40,772 nt of DNA from an uncultured Aureimonas sp. (lineage in GTDB: Bacteria > Pseudomonadota > Alphaproteobacteria > Rhizobiales > Rhizobiaceae): contig NZ_CAJYIU010000163.1 in NCBI RefSeq assembly GCF_913775355.1, forward strand, positions 1 through 40,772, written 5' to 3'. This document shows positions 32,163 through 40,772 of the stretch, in pieces; position 1 is the first letter of the stretch; the number at the start of each line of letters is the position of its first letter. The notes under the pieces were generated by a model. That model did no database searches. It saw only the letters and a list, made by a program, of their open reading frames with translations, and had not been told where the DNA came from. Position numbers and translations under genes: made by a program.

Positions 32163-33053
32163 GTGATCGGCAATGCCATTTCGCTGAAATTGCCGTATGA
32201 TCAGCGGATGTCGAGCGCTTTAAGAATTGCTCAGGGGAAATTCGGCCGCGTCGCCCTGTTGGACATGGATCGTCCGCTTGTGCGGCATGCTCATCCTCAT
32301 TGCCATGTTCTTTTGAAGGTGGAGGGTGCGGATACGCAGTTCTCGGTGCGCGACGACCTCGTTCCTCTCACCGACGACAGCGCCGTCCTCGTCAATGCAT
32401 GGGAACCACATGCCTATGCGCACGACGCTCGTCGCCCGCCGACGATTATCCTCGCGCTTTATATCGAGCCCAGGTGGCTCGCCGAATTTAGACCCAACTG
32501 GACCGCAAGCGGACGCCCCGGCTTCTTCGCGCGAGCCGCAGGCGCCATCAACCCGCGCATCCGCGTCCTCGCCGACGATATGGCGCGCGCGATGGTCGCG
32601 GAGCCGGGAAACCGAAGCCTGCACGAGACATTGTTATCGGCACTGATGGTGTCGGTCATCGAGCGATTCACTCCCTGGCGCGAGACGGCCGTCTCGCTCC
32701 GGGATCTGGCAAGGGGGCCGAGCATTGACCGGAGGATCCGTTTGGTCGCGGCCCAGATCAAGTCAGACCCGGGCGCGGTCCGGCAGATCGACGATTTGAT
32801 CTCCGGCTCGGGCGTGTCACGGGCGCAGTTCTTTCGGTTGTTCGAGACGTCCTTCGGCGTTTCACCGCGCATCTATCTGAACGCCGCCCGATTGGAGCGA
32901 GCCGTACAGGCCGTTTCCGACAGCGAGGCGAACCTCTCCGCGATCTCGGAGAGTCTTGGCTTTTCCGTTCCTGCGCATTTCTCCCGCTTCTTTCACGACC
33001 ATGCTGGTTCGTCGCCCTCGGGTTTCCGCGCCGTGACGCGAATGCCCGCTTAA
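32163..33053 (+). CDS. AraC/XylS-family regulator of the furoate-type operon
   Basis: A 296-aa protein from a GTG at 32163; an ATG at 32208 would remove 15 residues and also fits. The N-terminal half is a cupin-like sensing domain (HAHPHCHVLLKVEG, with a His-rich metal-type strand). The C-terminal 100 residues hold two helix-turn-helix units, IDDLISGSGVSRAQFFRLFE and LSAISESLGFSVPAHFSRFF, followed by GSSPSGFRA, the AraC signature. It lies 115 bases upstream of the molybdenum enzyme operon in the same direction and probably activates it. Confidence 0.85.
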   Translation: MIGNAISLKLPYDQRMSSALRIAQGKFGRVALLDMDRPLVRHAHPHCHVLLKVEGADTQFSVRDDLVPLTDDSAVLVNAWEPHAYAHDARRPPTIILALYIEPRWLAEFRPNWTASGRPGFFARAAGAINPRIRVLADDMARAMVAEPGNRSLHETLLSALMVSVIERFTPWRETAVSLRDLARGPSIDRRIRLVAAQIKSDPGAVRQIDDLISGSGVSRAQFFRLFETSFGVSPRIYLNAARLERAVQAVSDSEANLSAISESLGFSVPAHFSRFFHDHAGSSPSGFRAVTRMPA

Positions 33054-33168
33054 TTGTGAGACTCCTCGGTAAGCCGTGAGACCGGACGGGATCGTGCGTC
33101 TAGAAGGTTCTCCCTAGGCTCCTGTCCATGGCGCTCCCGACGGGTCGGCGCCTTGGGAGGATTCACAT

Positions 33169-36138
33169 ATGACCGCCATTCCGCCAACGGGCGGCTGGAC
33201 GGGGCGTTCTGTGCCGCGCGTCGAGGACGCGGCGCTGTTGACGGGCCGCGGCCGCTACATGGACGATCTGCCGATCACGCCGGGAACGCTGCACGCCGCG
33301 ATCCTTCGTTCGCCTCATGCCCATGCCAAGATCCTGAGCATCGATGCCTCCAAGGCGCTTGCTCTGCCCGGCGTTGCCGTTGTCCTGACGTCCGACGAAG
33401 TCCGACGCCTGTCGCGCGCGATGACCGTTGGCGTGAAGGCCGATGTCGAGGCCTGGCCGATTGCCGTGGACCGGGTACGCTACGTCGGCGAGCCGGTCGC
33501 CGTGATCGTCGCCGCTGATCGCTACATCGCCGAAGACGCCGCCGATCTCGTGGAGGTCGAGTACGAGGTCCTGGCCGCGGTCGTCGATCCCGGTGCGGCG
33601 GCCGAGCCGGACTCGCCAAGGCTTCATCCCTCCTTGAGCGGCAACGTCATCAACGAGCGCCTGTTTCGTTACGGCGACCCGGACGCGGCCTTCGAGAGTG
33701 CTGCCAATCGCGTGGCGGTCACCGTCCGCTATCCCCGCAATTCGGGCACGCCGATCGAGACCTATGGCGTCGTCGCGTCCTACGATCCGGGCGAGGATGC
33801 CTACGACGTTACGGCCAACTTCCAAGGTCCCTTCTCCATCCACGCCGTGATCGCGCGCGCCCTGAACGTGCCGGGCAACCGGATGCGCCTGCGCACGCCG
33901 CAAGACTCGGGCGGTTCGTTCGGCATCAAGCAGGGGGTGTTGCCCTATGTGATCCTCATTGCGCTCGCCGCTCGTTTGGCCGACCGGCCGGTGAAGTGGA
34001 TCGAGGATCGGCTCGAACACCTCTCGGCTTCCGTGTCCGCGACGAACCGGGTGACGACCCTGGAGGCCGCGGTCGAGGCGGACGGGCGGGTCGCGGCGCT
34101 GCGCTGGGACCAGCTTGAGGATTGCGGCGCCCACCTCAGGGCGCCCGAACCCGCCACCCTCTATCGCATGCACGGCAACATGACGGGCGCATACGCCATT
34201 CGCCATGTCGCAATCCGCAACCGGATCGTGCTCACCAACAAGACCCCGACCGGCCTCAACCGGGGCTTCGGCGGTCCGCAGATGTATTTCGCGCTCGAGC
34301 GCCTGATGCAGCGGATCGCGGTGGAGCTGGGGCTCGATCCGCTCGACGTCATCCGGCGCAATCTCGTGCCGGCGGGGTCCTTTCCCTATCGAACGGCGAC
34401 CGGCGCGCTCCTCGACAGCGGCGACTACCAGGCGGCCATGACCCGCGCAATCGACCAAGGCGGACTGGCGGGCCTCATCGAGACCCGCCGGGCGGCGCGC
34501 GCCGAAGGCCGGCTTTATGGAATCGGCTATACGGCCGCCGTTGAGCCGAGCGTCTCCAACATGGGCTACATCACCGCCGTGCTGTCGCCGGCCGCGCGCC
34601 GTAAGGCCGGTCCGAAGAACGGCGCGCAGGCGACCGCGACGATCGCGATCGATCCGCTCGGCGCGGTGTCCGTCAAGGTCGCCTCCGTGCCACAGGGACA
34701 GGGGCACCGCACGGTGCTCGCGCAGGTCGTCGCCGATGTCCTGGGACTGGAGCCCGGTGCCATCCGCGTTCTTGCCGATGTGGATACGGCGCGCGACGCC
34801 TGGTCCATCGCGTCCGGCAACTATTCTAGCCGCTTCGCCCCCGCCGTCGCCGGCGCGACCAAGCTCGCGGCTGACCGGGTCGCGGAGAAGCTGAAGCGCG
34901 TCGCCGCCGGGCAGCTCAACGTCGCGGCCGACGAGGTGGACCTTGAGAACGGCCGCGCCCAAGCGCGCGGCAACTCCGCGAACTCCGTATCCTTCGCGCG
35001 CGTCGCCGCCGCCGCGCACTGGGCGCCGGGAACGCTGCCCGACGACGTCGACCAGACGATCCGCGAGACGGTCTTCTGGACGCCGGAGCAACTGATCGCG
35101 CCGGATGACGAGGACGCGGTGAACTCCTCGCTCTGTCACGGCTTCATCTTCGACTTTTGCGGCGTCGAGGTGGACCGGCTCACCGGCGCGGTGCGCATCG
35201 ACAAGTACGTCACGATGCACGACTGCGGCCGGATCCTGCATCCCGGCATGGTGGCAGGTCAGGTGACGGGCGGCTTCGCCCACGCGGTCGGGGCGGCGCT
35301 GCTGGAGGAATATGCCTACGGTCCGGACGGCAGCTTCCTGTCAGGCACGTTGGCGGACTACCTCATTCCCACCGTGATGGAAGTGCCCGAGCCGGTCATC
35401 CTCCATTACGAGAGCCCGTCGCCCTTCACCCCGTTGGGGGCCAAGGGCGTCGGCGAGGGGAACTGCATGTCCACCCCCGTCTGCCTCGCCAACGCGGTAG
35501 CGGATGCCTGCGACTTCGAGGATGTGACGCTTCCGCTCGTTCCTGCGCGTGTCGCGGATCGTCTTGCCGCCAAGGAAAAGCCCTCTCGCGAGGCCCCGAC
35601 AAGAACGGCCGCGCCCGCCAAGCCCGGCGAGCGCAAGCTGACGGGGGAAGGCTCGGCACTGGTCGCGGCACCACGGCAGGCCGTCTGGGACATGCTGCTT
35701 GACCCCAAGACACTAGAGGCGGTGATCCCCGGCGCGCATGGCGTGCGCAAGGTGTCGCCCACGCGCTTCCTCGCCGATGTCACGCTTGGCGTCGGCCCGG
35801 TGAAGGGGCGCTACCGCGCCGAGATTGAACTCTCGGACTTGGCGGAGCACGAGGCCGTGACCCTGTCGGGCGGGACGGACGGGGCGCTCGGCTTCGGCAG
35901 GGGCTCGGGACGGATCACGCTGACCGAGACCGCGGCGGACCGAACCGAAGTCCATTACGCCTACGAGGCGGTGATCGGCGGCAAGGTCGCGTCCGTCGGC
36001 GGCCGCCTGCTGGACGGCGCGGCTCGAGTCGTGATCGGTCAGTTCTTCAAGTCGCTCGCTGCTCATGCGGGGGGAGGAAACGGTGCGGGGCTGGGTGTCC
36101 TGGCACGGCTCCGTCGCCTGATCGGGAGGCGCGCATGA
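33169..36138 (+). CDS. hmfA: Molybdenum hydroxylase large subunit with C-terminal CoxG-like domain (2-furoyl-CoA dehydrogenase type)
   Basis: A 989-aa protein; the ATG follows GGGAGGATTCACAT. Residues 1 to about 800 are the xanthine-dehydrogenase/CoxL molybdopterin subunit: GRYMDDLPITPGTLHAAILR at the start, GGSFGIKQGVLPY for the cofactor, and the active-site glutamate in GAKGVGEGNC near residue 763. After a Pro/Ala linker, residues about 823-965 form an SRPBCC/CoxG-like domain (AVWDMLLDPKTLEAVIPGA, GPVKGRYRAEIELSD, GKVASVGGRLLDGAARVVI). CoxG is normally a separate protein. The subunit order, followed by a CoA ligase and an enoyl-CoA hydratase, matches hmfABCDE of 2-furoate degradation. There this enzyme hydroxylates 2-furoyl-CoA at C5. 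The substrate is assigned by operon content and could be another aryl-CoA. Confidence 0.65.
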   Translation: MTAIPPTGGWTGRSVPRVEDAALLTGRGRYMDDLPITPGTLHAAILRSPHAHAKILSIDASKALALPGVAVVLTSDEVRRLSRAMTVGVKADVEAWPIAVDRVRYVGEPVAVIVAADRYIAEDAADLVEVEYEVLAAVVDPGAAAEPDSPRLHPSLSGNVINERLFRYGDPDAAFESAANRVAVTVRYPRNSGTPIETYGVVASYDPGEDAYDVTANFQGPFSIHAVIARALNVPGNRMRLRTPQDSGGSFGIKQGVLPYVILIALAARLADRPVKWIEDRLEHLSASVSATNRVTTLEAAVEADGRVAALRWDQLEDCGAHLRAPEPATLYRMHGNMTGAYAIRHVAIRNRIVLTNKTPTGLNRGFGGPQMYFALERLMQRIAVELGLDPLDVIRRNLVPAGSFPYRTATGALLDSGDYQAAMTRAIDQGGLAGLIETRRAARAEGRLYGIGYTAAVEPSVSNMGYITAVLSPAARRKAGPKNGAQATATIAIDPLGAVSVKVASVPQGQGHRTVLAQVVADVLGLEPGAIRVLADVDTARDAWSIASGNYSSRFAPAVAGATKLAADRVAEKLKRVAAGQLNVAADEVDLENGRAQARGNSANSVSFARVAAAAHWAPGTLPDDVDQTIRETVFWTPEQLIAPDDEDAVNSSLCHGFIFDFCGVEVDRLTGAVRIDKYVTMHDCGRILHPGMVAGQVTGGFAHAVGAALLEEYAYGPDGSFLSGTLADYLIPTVMEVPEPVILHYESPSPFTPLGAKGVGEGNCMSTPVCLANAVADACDFEDVTLPLVPARVADRLAAKEKPSREAPTRTAAPAKPGERKLTGEGSALVAAPRQAVWDMLLDPKTLEAVIPGAHGVRKVSPTRFLADVTLGVGPVKGRYRAEIELSDLAEHEAVTLSGGTDGALGFGRGSGRITLTETAADRTEVHYAYEAVIGGKVASVGGRLLDGAARVVIGQFFKSLAAHAGGGNGAGLGVLARLRRLIGRRA

Positions 36139-36962
36139 AGCCCGCACCATTCGACTTCGTTCGAGCCGCTACCTTGGCCGAGGCGCTGGATGCCTTGGCG
36201 CAGGCGGGCGAGGACGGGCGGGTTCTCGCTGGCGGCCAGAGTTTCGTTCCCATGCTGAACATGCGTCTGGCGCGGCCCAGCGTGCTCATCGACATCATGG
36301 GCGTTGCGGATTTGCGCGGTCTCGACGTCGCGAAAGGCGCGCTACGCATCGGTGCTGGCGTCAGGCAAGTCGAACTGGCGCGCTGGCCCGATCTAACCAC
36401 CCGGCTCCCGCTACTGGCCGCCGCCGTTCCTTACATCGGGCATGTCCAGACCCGGTCGCGCGGAACGGTGTGCGGATCACTCGCCCATGCCGATCCGAGC
36501 GCCGAGCTTCCCCTCGCGCTGATCGCGCTGGAGGGTGATATCCACCTGCGCACGAAGAAGGCGCGCAGGACCATCGCCGCGCGGGACTTCTTTCTTGGAA
36601 TGATGGCGACTGCCCTTCAGCCCGGCGAGATGATCGAGGCGGTGTCGTTTCCGCTACGGCGCGCGGGCCAGGGATTCGGCTTCCGAGAAGTGGCCCGGCG
36701 GCACGGCGACTACGCCGTGGTCGCTTGCGCGGCAGTGGCCGGACCGCAGGGCATTCGGCTGGCTGTGGGCGGGGTCGGCGACGTGCCGACGCTGCGGGAG
36801 CTTCCCGATCCCGCGAGCGGCGATCTCGACGAGGCCCTCAACGACTTCGCTTGGTCGCTCGACGCGCGCGAGGACCTCCATGCCACTCCGAGATACCGGC
36901 GCGAACTCGTGCGCCGCCTCGGCCGCGATGCCATCGAGGAGGCGCTGAGATGCCGAAGCTGA
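36135..36962 (+). CDS. hmfB: Molybdenum hydroxylase FAD subunit (CoxM-like; 2-furoyl-CoA dehydrogenase type)
   Basis: A 275-aa protein overlapping the large subunit by ATGA. It has the FAD-binding fold of the CoxM/xanthine dehydrogenase medium subunit: VLAGGQSFVPMLNMRLARPS (pyrophosphate loop), GHVQTRSRGTVCGSLAHADP (second FAD motif) and FREVARRHGDYAVV in the C-terminal domain. It passes electrons from the iron-sulfur subunit to the acceptor. The 3' end overlaps the next gene by 13 bases, so the three subunits are made together. Gene symbol by operon analogy. Confidence 0.68.
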   Translation: MKPAPFDFVRAATLAEALDALAQAGEDGRVLAGGQSFVPMLNMRLARPSVLIDIMGVADLRGLDVAKGALRIGAGVRQVELARWPDLTTRLPLLAAAVPYIGHVQTRSRGTVCGSLAHADPSAELPLALIALEGDIHLRTKKARRTIAARDFFLGMMATALQPGEMIEAVSFPLRRAGQGFGFREVARRHGDYAVVACAAVAGPQGIRLAVGGVGDVPTLRELPDPASGDLDEALNDFAWSLDAREDLHATPRYRRELVRRLGRDAIEEALRCRS

Positions 36963-37468
36963 CGAAAGCCGAACGCCATCCCGTCCGTTTCACCCTCAAC
37001 GGACGCCCCGTCGAGACCTGGGCGGAGCCCCGCACCCTCTTGACGGACGTTCTACGCCACGGGCTCGGATCCACCGGCACCCATGTCGGCTGCGAGCACG
37101 GCGTCTGCGGTGCCTGCACAGTCGAGATCGACGGCGAGCCGGCCCGCGCGTGCCTGGTTTTGGCGGGTCAGGTCGACGGTCAGGCGGTCCGCACGGTCGA
37201 AGGGCTGGAGCCCGAGGCTGGACGCCTCTCAGTGCTCCAGGAGGCGTTTCGCCGGCATCACGGGCTGCAATGCGGGTTCTGCACGCCCGGCATTCTCATC
37301 ACCCTCGATTGCCTGTTCCGCGCTCGACCGGACGCGGACGAGGCGGAGATCCGCGATCACCTGTCAGGGCATCTCTGCCGCTGCACCGGCTACGCGCCCA
37401 TCATGCGGGCGGCGCTGGATGCCCGAGACAGACTCAACCAAGCACGACGGGAGGAAACGCATGCTTGA
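36950..37468 (+). CDS. hmfC: Molybdenum hydroxylase 2Fe-2S subunit (CoxS-like; 2-furoyl-CoA dehydrogenase type)
   Basis: A 172-aa protein from the ATG at 36950, inside the end of the FAD-subunit gene; a longer upstream frame is out of context. It has a plant-type ferredoxin cluster site (C48, C53, C56, C68 in GCEHGVCGACTVEI and ARAC) and a second all-helical 2Fe-2S site (C108, C111, C143, C145 in QCGFCTPGI and HLCRCTGYAP). All eight cysteines are present. It transfers electrons from the molybdenum centre to FAD. It overlaps the ligase gene by 8 bases. Confidence 0.7.
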   Translation: MPKLTKAERHPVRFTLNGRPVETWAEPRTLLTDVLRHGLGSTGTHVGCEHGVCGACTVEIDGEPARACLVLAGQVDGQAVRTVEGLEPEAGRLSVLQEAFRRHHGLQCGFCTPGILITLDCLFRARPDADEAEIRDHLSGHLCRCTGYAPIMRAALDARDRLNQARREETHA

Positions 37469-39005
37469 TCTCGGGACCAGCTTTCTCGCGAGCGTCGAGC
37501 GCGATCCGGGCGCGCTGGCGATCGTCGACGGCACGACGCGACTGACCTATGCCGAGTGGCTGCCTCGCATCGTCGCGCTGGCGAAGGGCCTCACGGACTT
37601 GGGTCTCCGGCCGGGCGACCGCGTCCTGACCCTCCTGCAGAACCGCTGGGAGAACGCCACCCTGCACTGGGCCTGCCAGTTCGCGGGGTTGGTCGTCACG
37701 CCGCTCAACTGGCGCGCGAAGAGCGACGAGATCGACTACGCGCTGGAGGATTCCGAGGCACGCATTCTCGTCTACGAACCCGTGTCCTTCGATGCCGTCA
37801 GCGCCAGCACGCGGGCACAGGAGGCGATCCGGCTGCCGGTCGAGGACGGGAACGGCGGCATGAGCCTGGCCGGACTGATGGCGGGCGACGGAGCGACCTT
37901 CGAACCCCGCGCGTCGGCGCAGAACTGGTCGCTGATGCTCTATACGTCGGGCACCACGTCGCGGCCGAAGGGGGTGCCGCGCCGCCACCACGCCGAGCGC
38001 GCCGGCGCGCTCGCCCATGTCGCGCAGAACCTCTACCGGCACGGCGAGCGCACCCTCGGCGTCATGCCGCTCTACCACACGATGGGCGTGCGCTCGCTGC
38101 TCGCCACCTCGCTGATCGGCGGCACCTTCGTCTGCCTCCCGCGCTTCGACGTGGAAGGGGCGCTGCGCGCCATCGAGGAGAACGGGATCACCAATCTCTA
38201 TCTGGTCCCCACTCTCTACCACGACATCGTCCACCATCCGTCCTTCTCGCCCGGCCGCGTGCGCAGCGTCACCAAGCTCGGCTTCGCCGGCGCCTCCATG
38301 ACCGACGGCCTCATGCGGCGCCTTGGCGAAAGCTTCCAGCCCGAACTCTTCGTCAACCACTACGGCTCGTCCGAGGTCTACACGTTCACGATCGATCAGA
38401 AGGCGCCGGAAAAGCCCGGTTCGGCGGGCCGCGCGGGCATCAACCAGATGGTCCGTGTGGTGAAGCTCGGCGAGCGTGACGCCTCCCGACGCGCAGCCCC
38501 GCGAGAGGAGGGCGAGATCGCCGTGCTCCTGAAGGGGGACGAGAGCTTCGAAGGCTACTGGAAGCGCCCCGAGGCCGACGCCAAGGCGATCCGCGACGGT
38601 TGGTACTTCACGGGTGACACCGGCTTCCTCGACGAGGACGGCGACCTCTTCGTAACCGGGCGCACCGACGACATGATCATCACCGGTGGCGAGAACGTCT
38701 CGCCAGTCGAGATTGAAAGCTGCCTGTCGCTCCACCCCTGCGTCGACGAGGTGGCGGTGGTCGGCCTTCCCGATGAGCGCTGGGGCAAGGTCGTCACCGC
38801 CTTCGTGAAGCGTTCGGGCATGGTCGACGAGGCCGAGCTCGACGAGCACTGCAAGCGCTCGGGCCTCGCCAACTTCCGGCGGCCCCGCGCCTACGTCTTC
38901 GTGAACGCCATCCCCAAGAGCCCGGTCGGCAAGCTGCTGCGTCGCCTTCTGGTGGCCGGGGAATACGAGCTCGAAACCCCGGCCGCGACGCGCGCCGCCT
39001 CCTGA
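37461..39005 (+). CDS. hmfD: AMP-forming acyl/aryl-CoA ligase (2-furoate-CoA ligase type)
   Basis: A 514-aa ANL-superfamily enzyme from ATG 37461 with GGAGGAAA upstream. The P-loop-like motif YTSGTTSRPKGVPRRH lies at about 160-175. The A5 region is NHYGSSEVYTF, the ATP-ribose Asp is in GWYFTGDTGFLDEDGD, and the C-terminal catalytic lysine is in PKSPVGKLLRR near residue 493. It would activate the carboxylic acid to its CoA thioester using ATP, giving the substrate of the molybdenum enzyme encoded just upstream. Size and motifs also fit benzoate- or 4-chlorobenzoate-type ligases; the furoate assignment rests on the whole operon. Confidence 0.65.
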   Translation: MLDLGTSFLASVERDPGALAIVDGTTRLTYAEWLPRIVALAKGLTDLGLRPGDRVLTLLQNRWENATLHWACQFAGLVVTPLNWRAKSDEIDYALEDSEARILVYEPVSFDAVSASTRAQEAIRLPVEDGNGGMSLAGLMAGDGATFEPRASAQNWSLMLYTSGTTSRPKGVPRRHHAERAGALAHVAQNLYRHGERTLGVMPLYHTMGVRSLLATSLIGGTFVCLPRFDVEGALRAIEENGITNLYLVPTLYHDIVHHPSFSPGRVRSVTKLGFAGASMTDGLMRRLGESFQPELFVNHYGSSEVYTFTIDQKAPEKPGSAGRAGINQMVRVVKLGERDASRRAAPREEGEIAVLLKGDESFEGYWKRPEADAKAIRDGWYFTGDTGFLDEDGDLFVTGRTDDMIITGGENVSPVEIESCLSLHPCVDEVAVVGLPDERWGKVVTAFVKRSGMVDEAELDEHCKRSGLANFRRPRAYVFVNAIPKSPVGKLLRRLLVAGEYELETPAATRAAS

Positions 39006-39029
39006 CAACTCACCAAAAGGATCATCCCC

Positions 39030-39836
39030 ATGAGCGAACCCTATCGCTTCGACCATCCCGAGCTCCGATCCCTCGACGGCTTCGCGGTCACGATCGACCC
39101 GGCCCACGAGCGGGCCGACATCGTGCTTGATCGTCCCCCTTACAACGTCGTATCGATGGCCGCGCGCGACCAGCTCCGTCTGGCATTCGAGGCGCTCGAC
39201 GCCGATCCGCGCGTGCGGGTAATCGTCCTGTCGGGCGCCGGCGAGCATTTCTCCTCGGGCGGCGACATCAAGGGCTTCCTTGAGGCGAGCCCCGAGCACG
39301 TCTCCAAGCTCGCCTGGAACGTGGCGGCGCCGGCGCGCTGCGAGAAGCCCGTGATCGCGATGAACCGCGGCTACTGCTTCGGCGTCGGCTTCGAGCTGTC
39401 GCTCGCCTGCGACTTTCGTGTGGCGTCCGAAACGACGCTCTACGCCCTGCCCGAGCAGAAACTCGGCCAGATTCCGGGCTCGGGCGGATCGGCGCGCCTC
39501 CAGAAGATCGTCGGCGTCACGCGCACCAAGGACATCGTGATGCGCTCCAAGCGCATATCGGGGTCCCAGGCGCTCGAATGGGGCATTGCCACCGAATGTC
39601 ACCCAGATGATGCGCTGGAGGCCGCCGTCGCGACGCTGGTCGAGGAATTGCGCACCTTCTCGCCGCTCGCCCAGCGCACCGCCAAGAAGCTCTTGAACGA
39701 CAGCGACGACGCGCTCCTGACCACCGCGATCGAGCTGGAAGGGCTGAACTACTCGCGTCTGCGGATGTCGGAGGACTTCCGGGAAGGCGTCGAGGCTTTC
39801 CACGCCAAGCGAAAGCCGACCTTCAAGGGGGTCTGA
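39030..39836 (+). CDS. hmfE: Enoyl-CoA hydratase/isomerase family enzyme (2-oxoglutaryl-CoA hydrolase type)
   Basis: A 268-aa crotonase-fold protein with AAGGATC before the ATG. The two oxyanion-hole segments are SGAGEHFSSGGDIKGF and NRGYCFGVGFELSLACDF. Later blocks (ALPEQKLGQIPGSGGSARLQ) are standard for the family. In furoate degradation the fifth gene, a crotonase-like protein, handles ring opening and CoA release to 2-oxoglutarate. Here it follows the ligase by 24 bases. General enoyl-CoA hydratase activity cannot be excluded. Confidence 0.63.
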   Translation: MSEPYRFDHPELRSLDGFAVTIDPAHERADIVLDRPPYNVVSMAARDQLRLAFEALDADPRVRVIVLSGAGEHFSSGGDIKGFLEASPEHVSKLAWNVAAPARCEKPVIAMNRGYCFGVGFELSLACDFRVASETTLYALPEQKLGQIPGSGGSARLQKIVGVTRTKDIVMRSKRISGSQALEWGIATECHPDDALEAAVATLVEELRTFSPLAQRTAKKLLNDSDDALLTTAIELEGLNYSRLRMSEDFREGVEAFHAKRKPTFKGV

Positions 39837-39895
39837 CACACCCCGGTCATCCGGGCTTTCGACCGGCGCATCATCATCGAAAACAATGGCTTGGC

Positions 39896-39914
39896 CCCCG
39901 GCGTCCCGCCGGGG
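39896..39914 (+). repeat. Hairpin between the hydratase and transporter genes
   Basis: CCCCGGCG (39896-39903) and CGCCGGGG (39907-39914) form an 8-base stem with a 3-base loop. A smaller CCCGG-TCAT-CCGGG hairpin lies just after the hydratase stop (39842-39855). Together they may lower read-through into the transporter gene; no T-tract is present. Confidence 0.45.
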
Positions 39915-39982
39915 TCGGGAGAGACATGCCCAAGCCACCGACGCCGGCACGCAAGACCGGCCCTTAAGCGGAGGAAACCATC

Positions 39983-40772
39983 ATGACAGCGCTTGAACAG
40001 GCGGACCCATCCGCCATCCCGCCCCCCACGCGCCGGCAGACCGTCACGGCCGCCGCCGCGTCCCTGTTCGGATGGGGGCTCGACCTCTTCGACCTCTTCA
40101 TCCTGCTCTACGTGGCCCCGGTGGTCGGGCGTTTGTTCTTCCCGTCCGAGCAGCCGATGCTGTCGCTGGCGGGCGCCTACGCGTCTTTCGCCGTCACGCT
40201 TCTTGTGCGCCCGCTCGGCTCGGCGATCTTCGGCTCCTATGCCGATCGCTTCGGCCGTAAGCGGGCCTTGATGGTGGCAGTCACGGGCGTCGGCCTCTCG
40301 ACGGCGATCTTCGGGCTGCTGCCGACGGTGGGACAGATCGGCTGGCTCGCCACGGCGCTGTTCCTGTTCTTCCGCCTCGTGCAAGGCATCTTCGTCGGCG
40401 GCGTCGTGGCGTCCTCGCACACGATCGGCACGGAAACCGTCCCTGAGCGCTGGCGCGGCTTCATGTCCGGGGCGATCGGCGGCGGCGGCTCGGCCATCGG
40501 CGGCCTCCTCGCCTCGCTAGTCTTCTTCGTGGTCTCGCTCCTCTTTCCCGGCGACGCCTTCGCCGAGACCGGCTGGCGAGTGATGTTCTTCTCCGGCCTC
40601 CTGACCTCGGTGATCGGCCTCTTCATCTTCCGCAATCTCGAGGAATCGCCGCTTTTCAAGCAGCTTCAGGCGAAGAAGGCGCTGAAGAGCGCGACCGCGC
40701 CGAAGGATGCCTCGCCGGTCAGAACCCTGTTCTCCCGTCCGCAGCTCAATGGCTTCCTTCTAACCCTGCTTC
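39983..40772 (+). CDS. MFS transporter, metabolite:H+ symporter-like, N-terminal part (cut by window end)
   Basis: Starting at ATG 39983 (GCGGAGGAAACC upstream) the frame stays open for 263 codons to the window edge. The first helix is GWGLDLFDLFILLYVAPVVG. The MFS motif A appears as YADRFGRKRALM near residue 90. Helices 4-6 include LFFRLVQGIFVGGVVASSHT and GGGGSAIGGLLASLVFFVVS. The pattern and the acidic first helix fit the MHS/AAHS group, which imports organic or aromatic acids with protons. Following the CoA-ligase operon, it is the likely uptake system for the same acid. Confidence 0.85.
   Translation, partial: MTALEQADPSAIPPPTRRQTVTAAAASLFGWGLDLFDLFILLYVAPVVGRLFFPSEQPMLSLAGAYASFAVTLLVRPLGSAIFGSYADRFGRKRALMVAVTGVGLSTAIFGLLPTVGQIGWLATALFLFFRLVQGIFVGGVVASSHTIGTETVPERWRGFMSGAIGGGGSAIGGLLASLVFFVVSLLFPGDAFAETGWRVMFFSGLLTSVIGLFIFRNLEESPLFKQLQAKKALKSATAPKDASPVRTLFSRPQLNGFLLTLL

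Noticed and set aside
37434-39950. An 838-codon open frame opposite the CoA ligase and hydratase
   Set aside because: Antisense shadow of two well-recognised enzymes, with low-complexity charged composition and no start context.

Overview
The window is GC-rich DNA in which nearly every base is coding, with GTG and TTG starts and ATGA gene overlaps. An Omp25/31-type outer-membrane barrel, type II NADH dehydrogenase, CUT1-type sugar and polyol ABC importers and a Cox/xanthine-dehydrogenase-like molybdenum hydroxylase point to a soil- or plant-associated alphaproteobacterium, probably Hyphomicrobiales (Rhizobiales). That placement is inferred from gene content only. I saw no rRNA, tRNA or CRISPR array.

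Layout. (1) 1-8348: the start of an SDR gene and a TetR repressor lie opposite a tripartite-efflux operon with two membrane-fusion lipoproteins and an RND pump (TriABC-like order). A type II NADH dehydrogenase overlapping a small HTH gene follows. A 44-bp inverted repeat between repressor and pump is the likely operator. (2) 8349-11300: a second TetR regulator sits next to a PRC-barrel-like exported protein and an outer-membrane barrel. Each of the two target promoters carries a similar TetR-type palindrome. (3) 11405-13316: an IS graveyard. A transposase tail, a stray IS3-type end, a complete IS3 element that has lost its catalytic glutamate, and an IS66 remnant lie next to each other. (4) 13626-21828: a complete carbohydrate-type module on the minus strand (isomerase, binding protein, two permeases, dehydrogenase, ATPase). 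It is preceded by an unusual regulator in which a winged helix is joined to a cytoplasmic copy of an ABC binding-protein domain. (5) 21983-23003: an IS481 element with a late nonsense codon. (6) 23063-31816: a second ABC importer with two different ATPases plus a zinc alcohol dehydrogenase, transcribed away from an AcoR-like sigma-54 activator. The gap between them holds a textbook -24/-12 promoter and phased palindromes. (7) 32163-40772: an AraC regulator, then an operon matching the 2-furoate set hmfABCDE in order, followed by an MHS-type MFS transporter cut by the window end.

How it works together (inference): the right two thirds is a set of catabolic modules, each with its own regulator of a different family and its own transporter, stitched together around dead IS elements. 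The most unusual items are the winged-helix/binding-protein fusion regulator, the asymmetric ATPase pair in the second importer, and the CoxG-like domain fused to the molybdenum subunit of the furoate-type operon.
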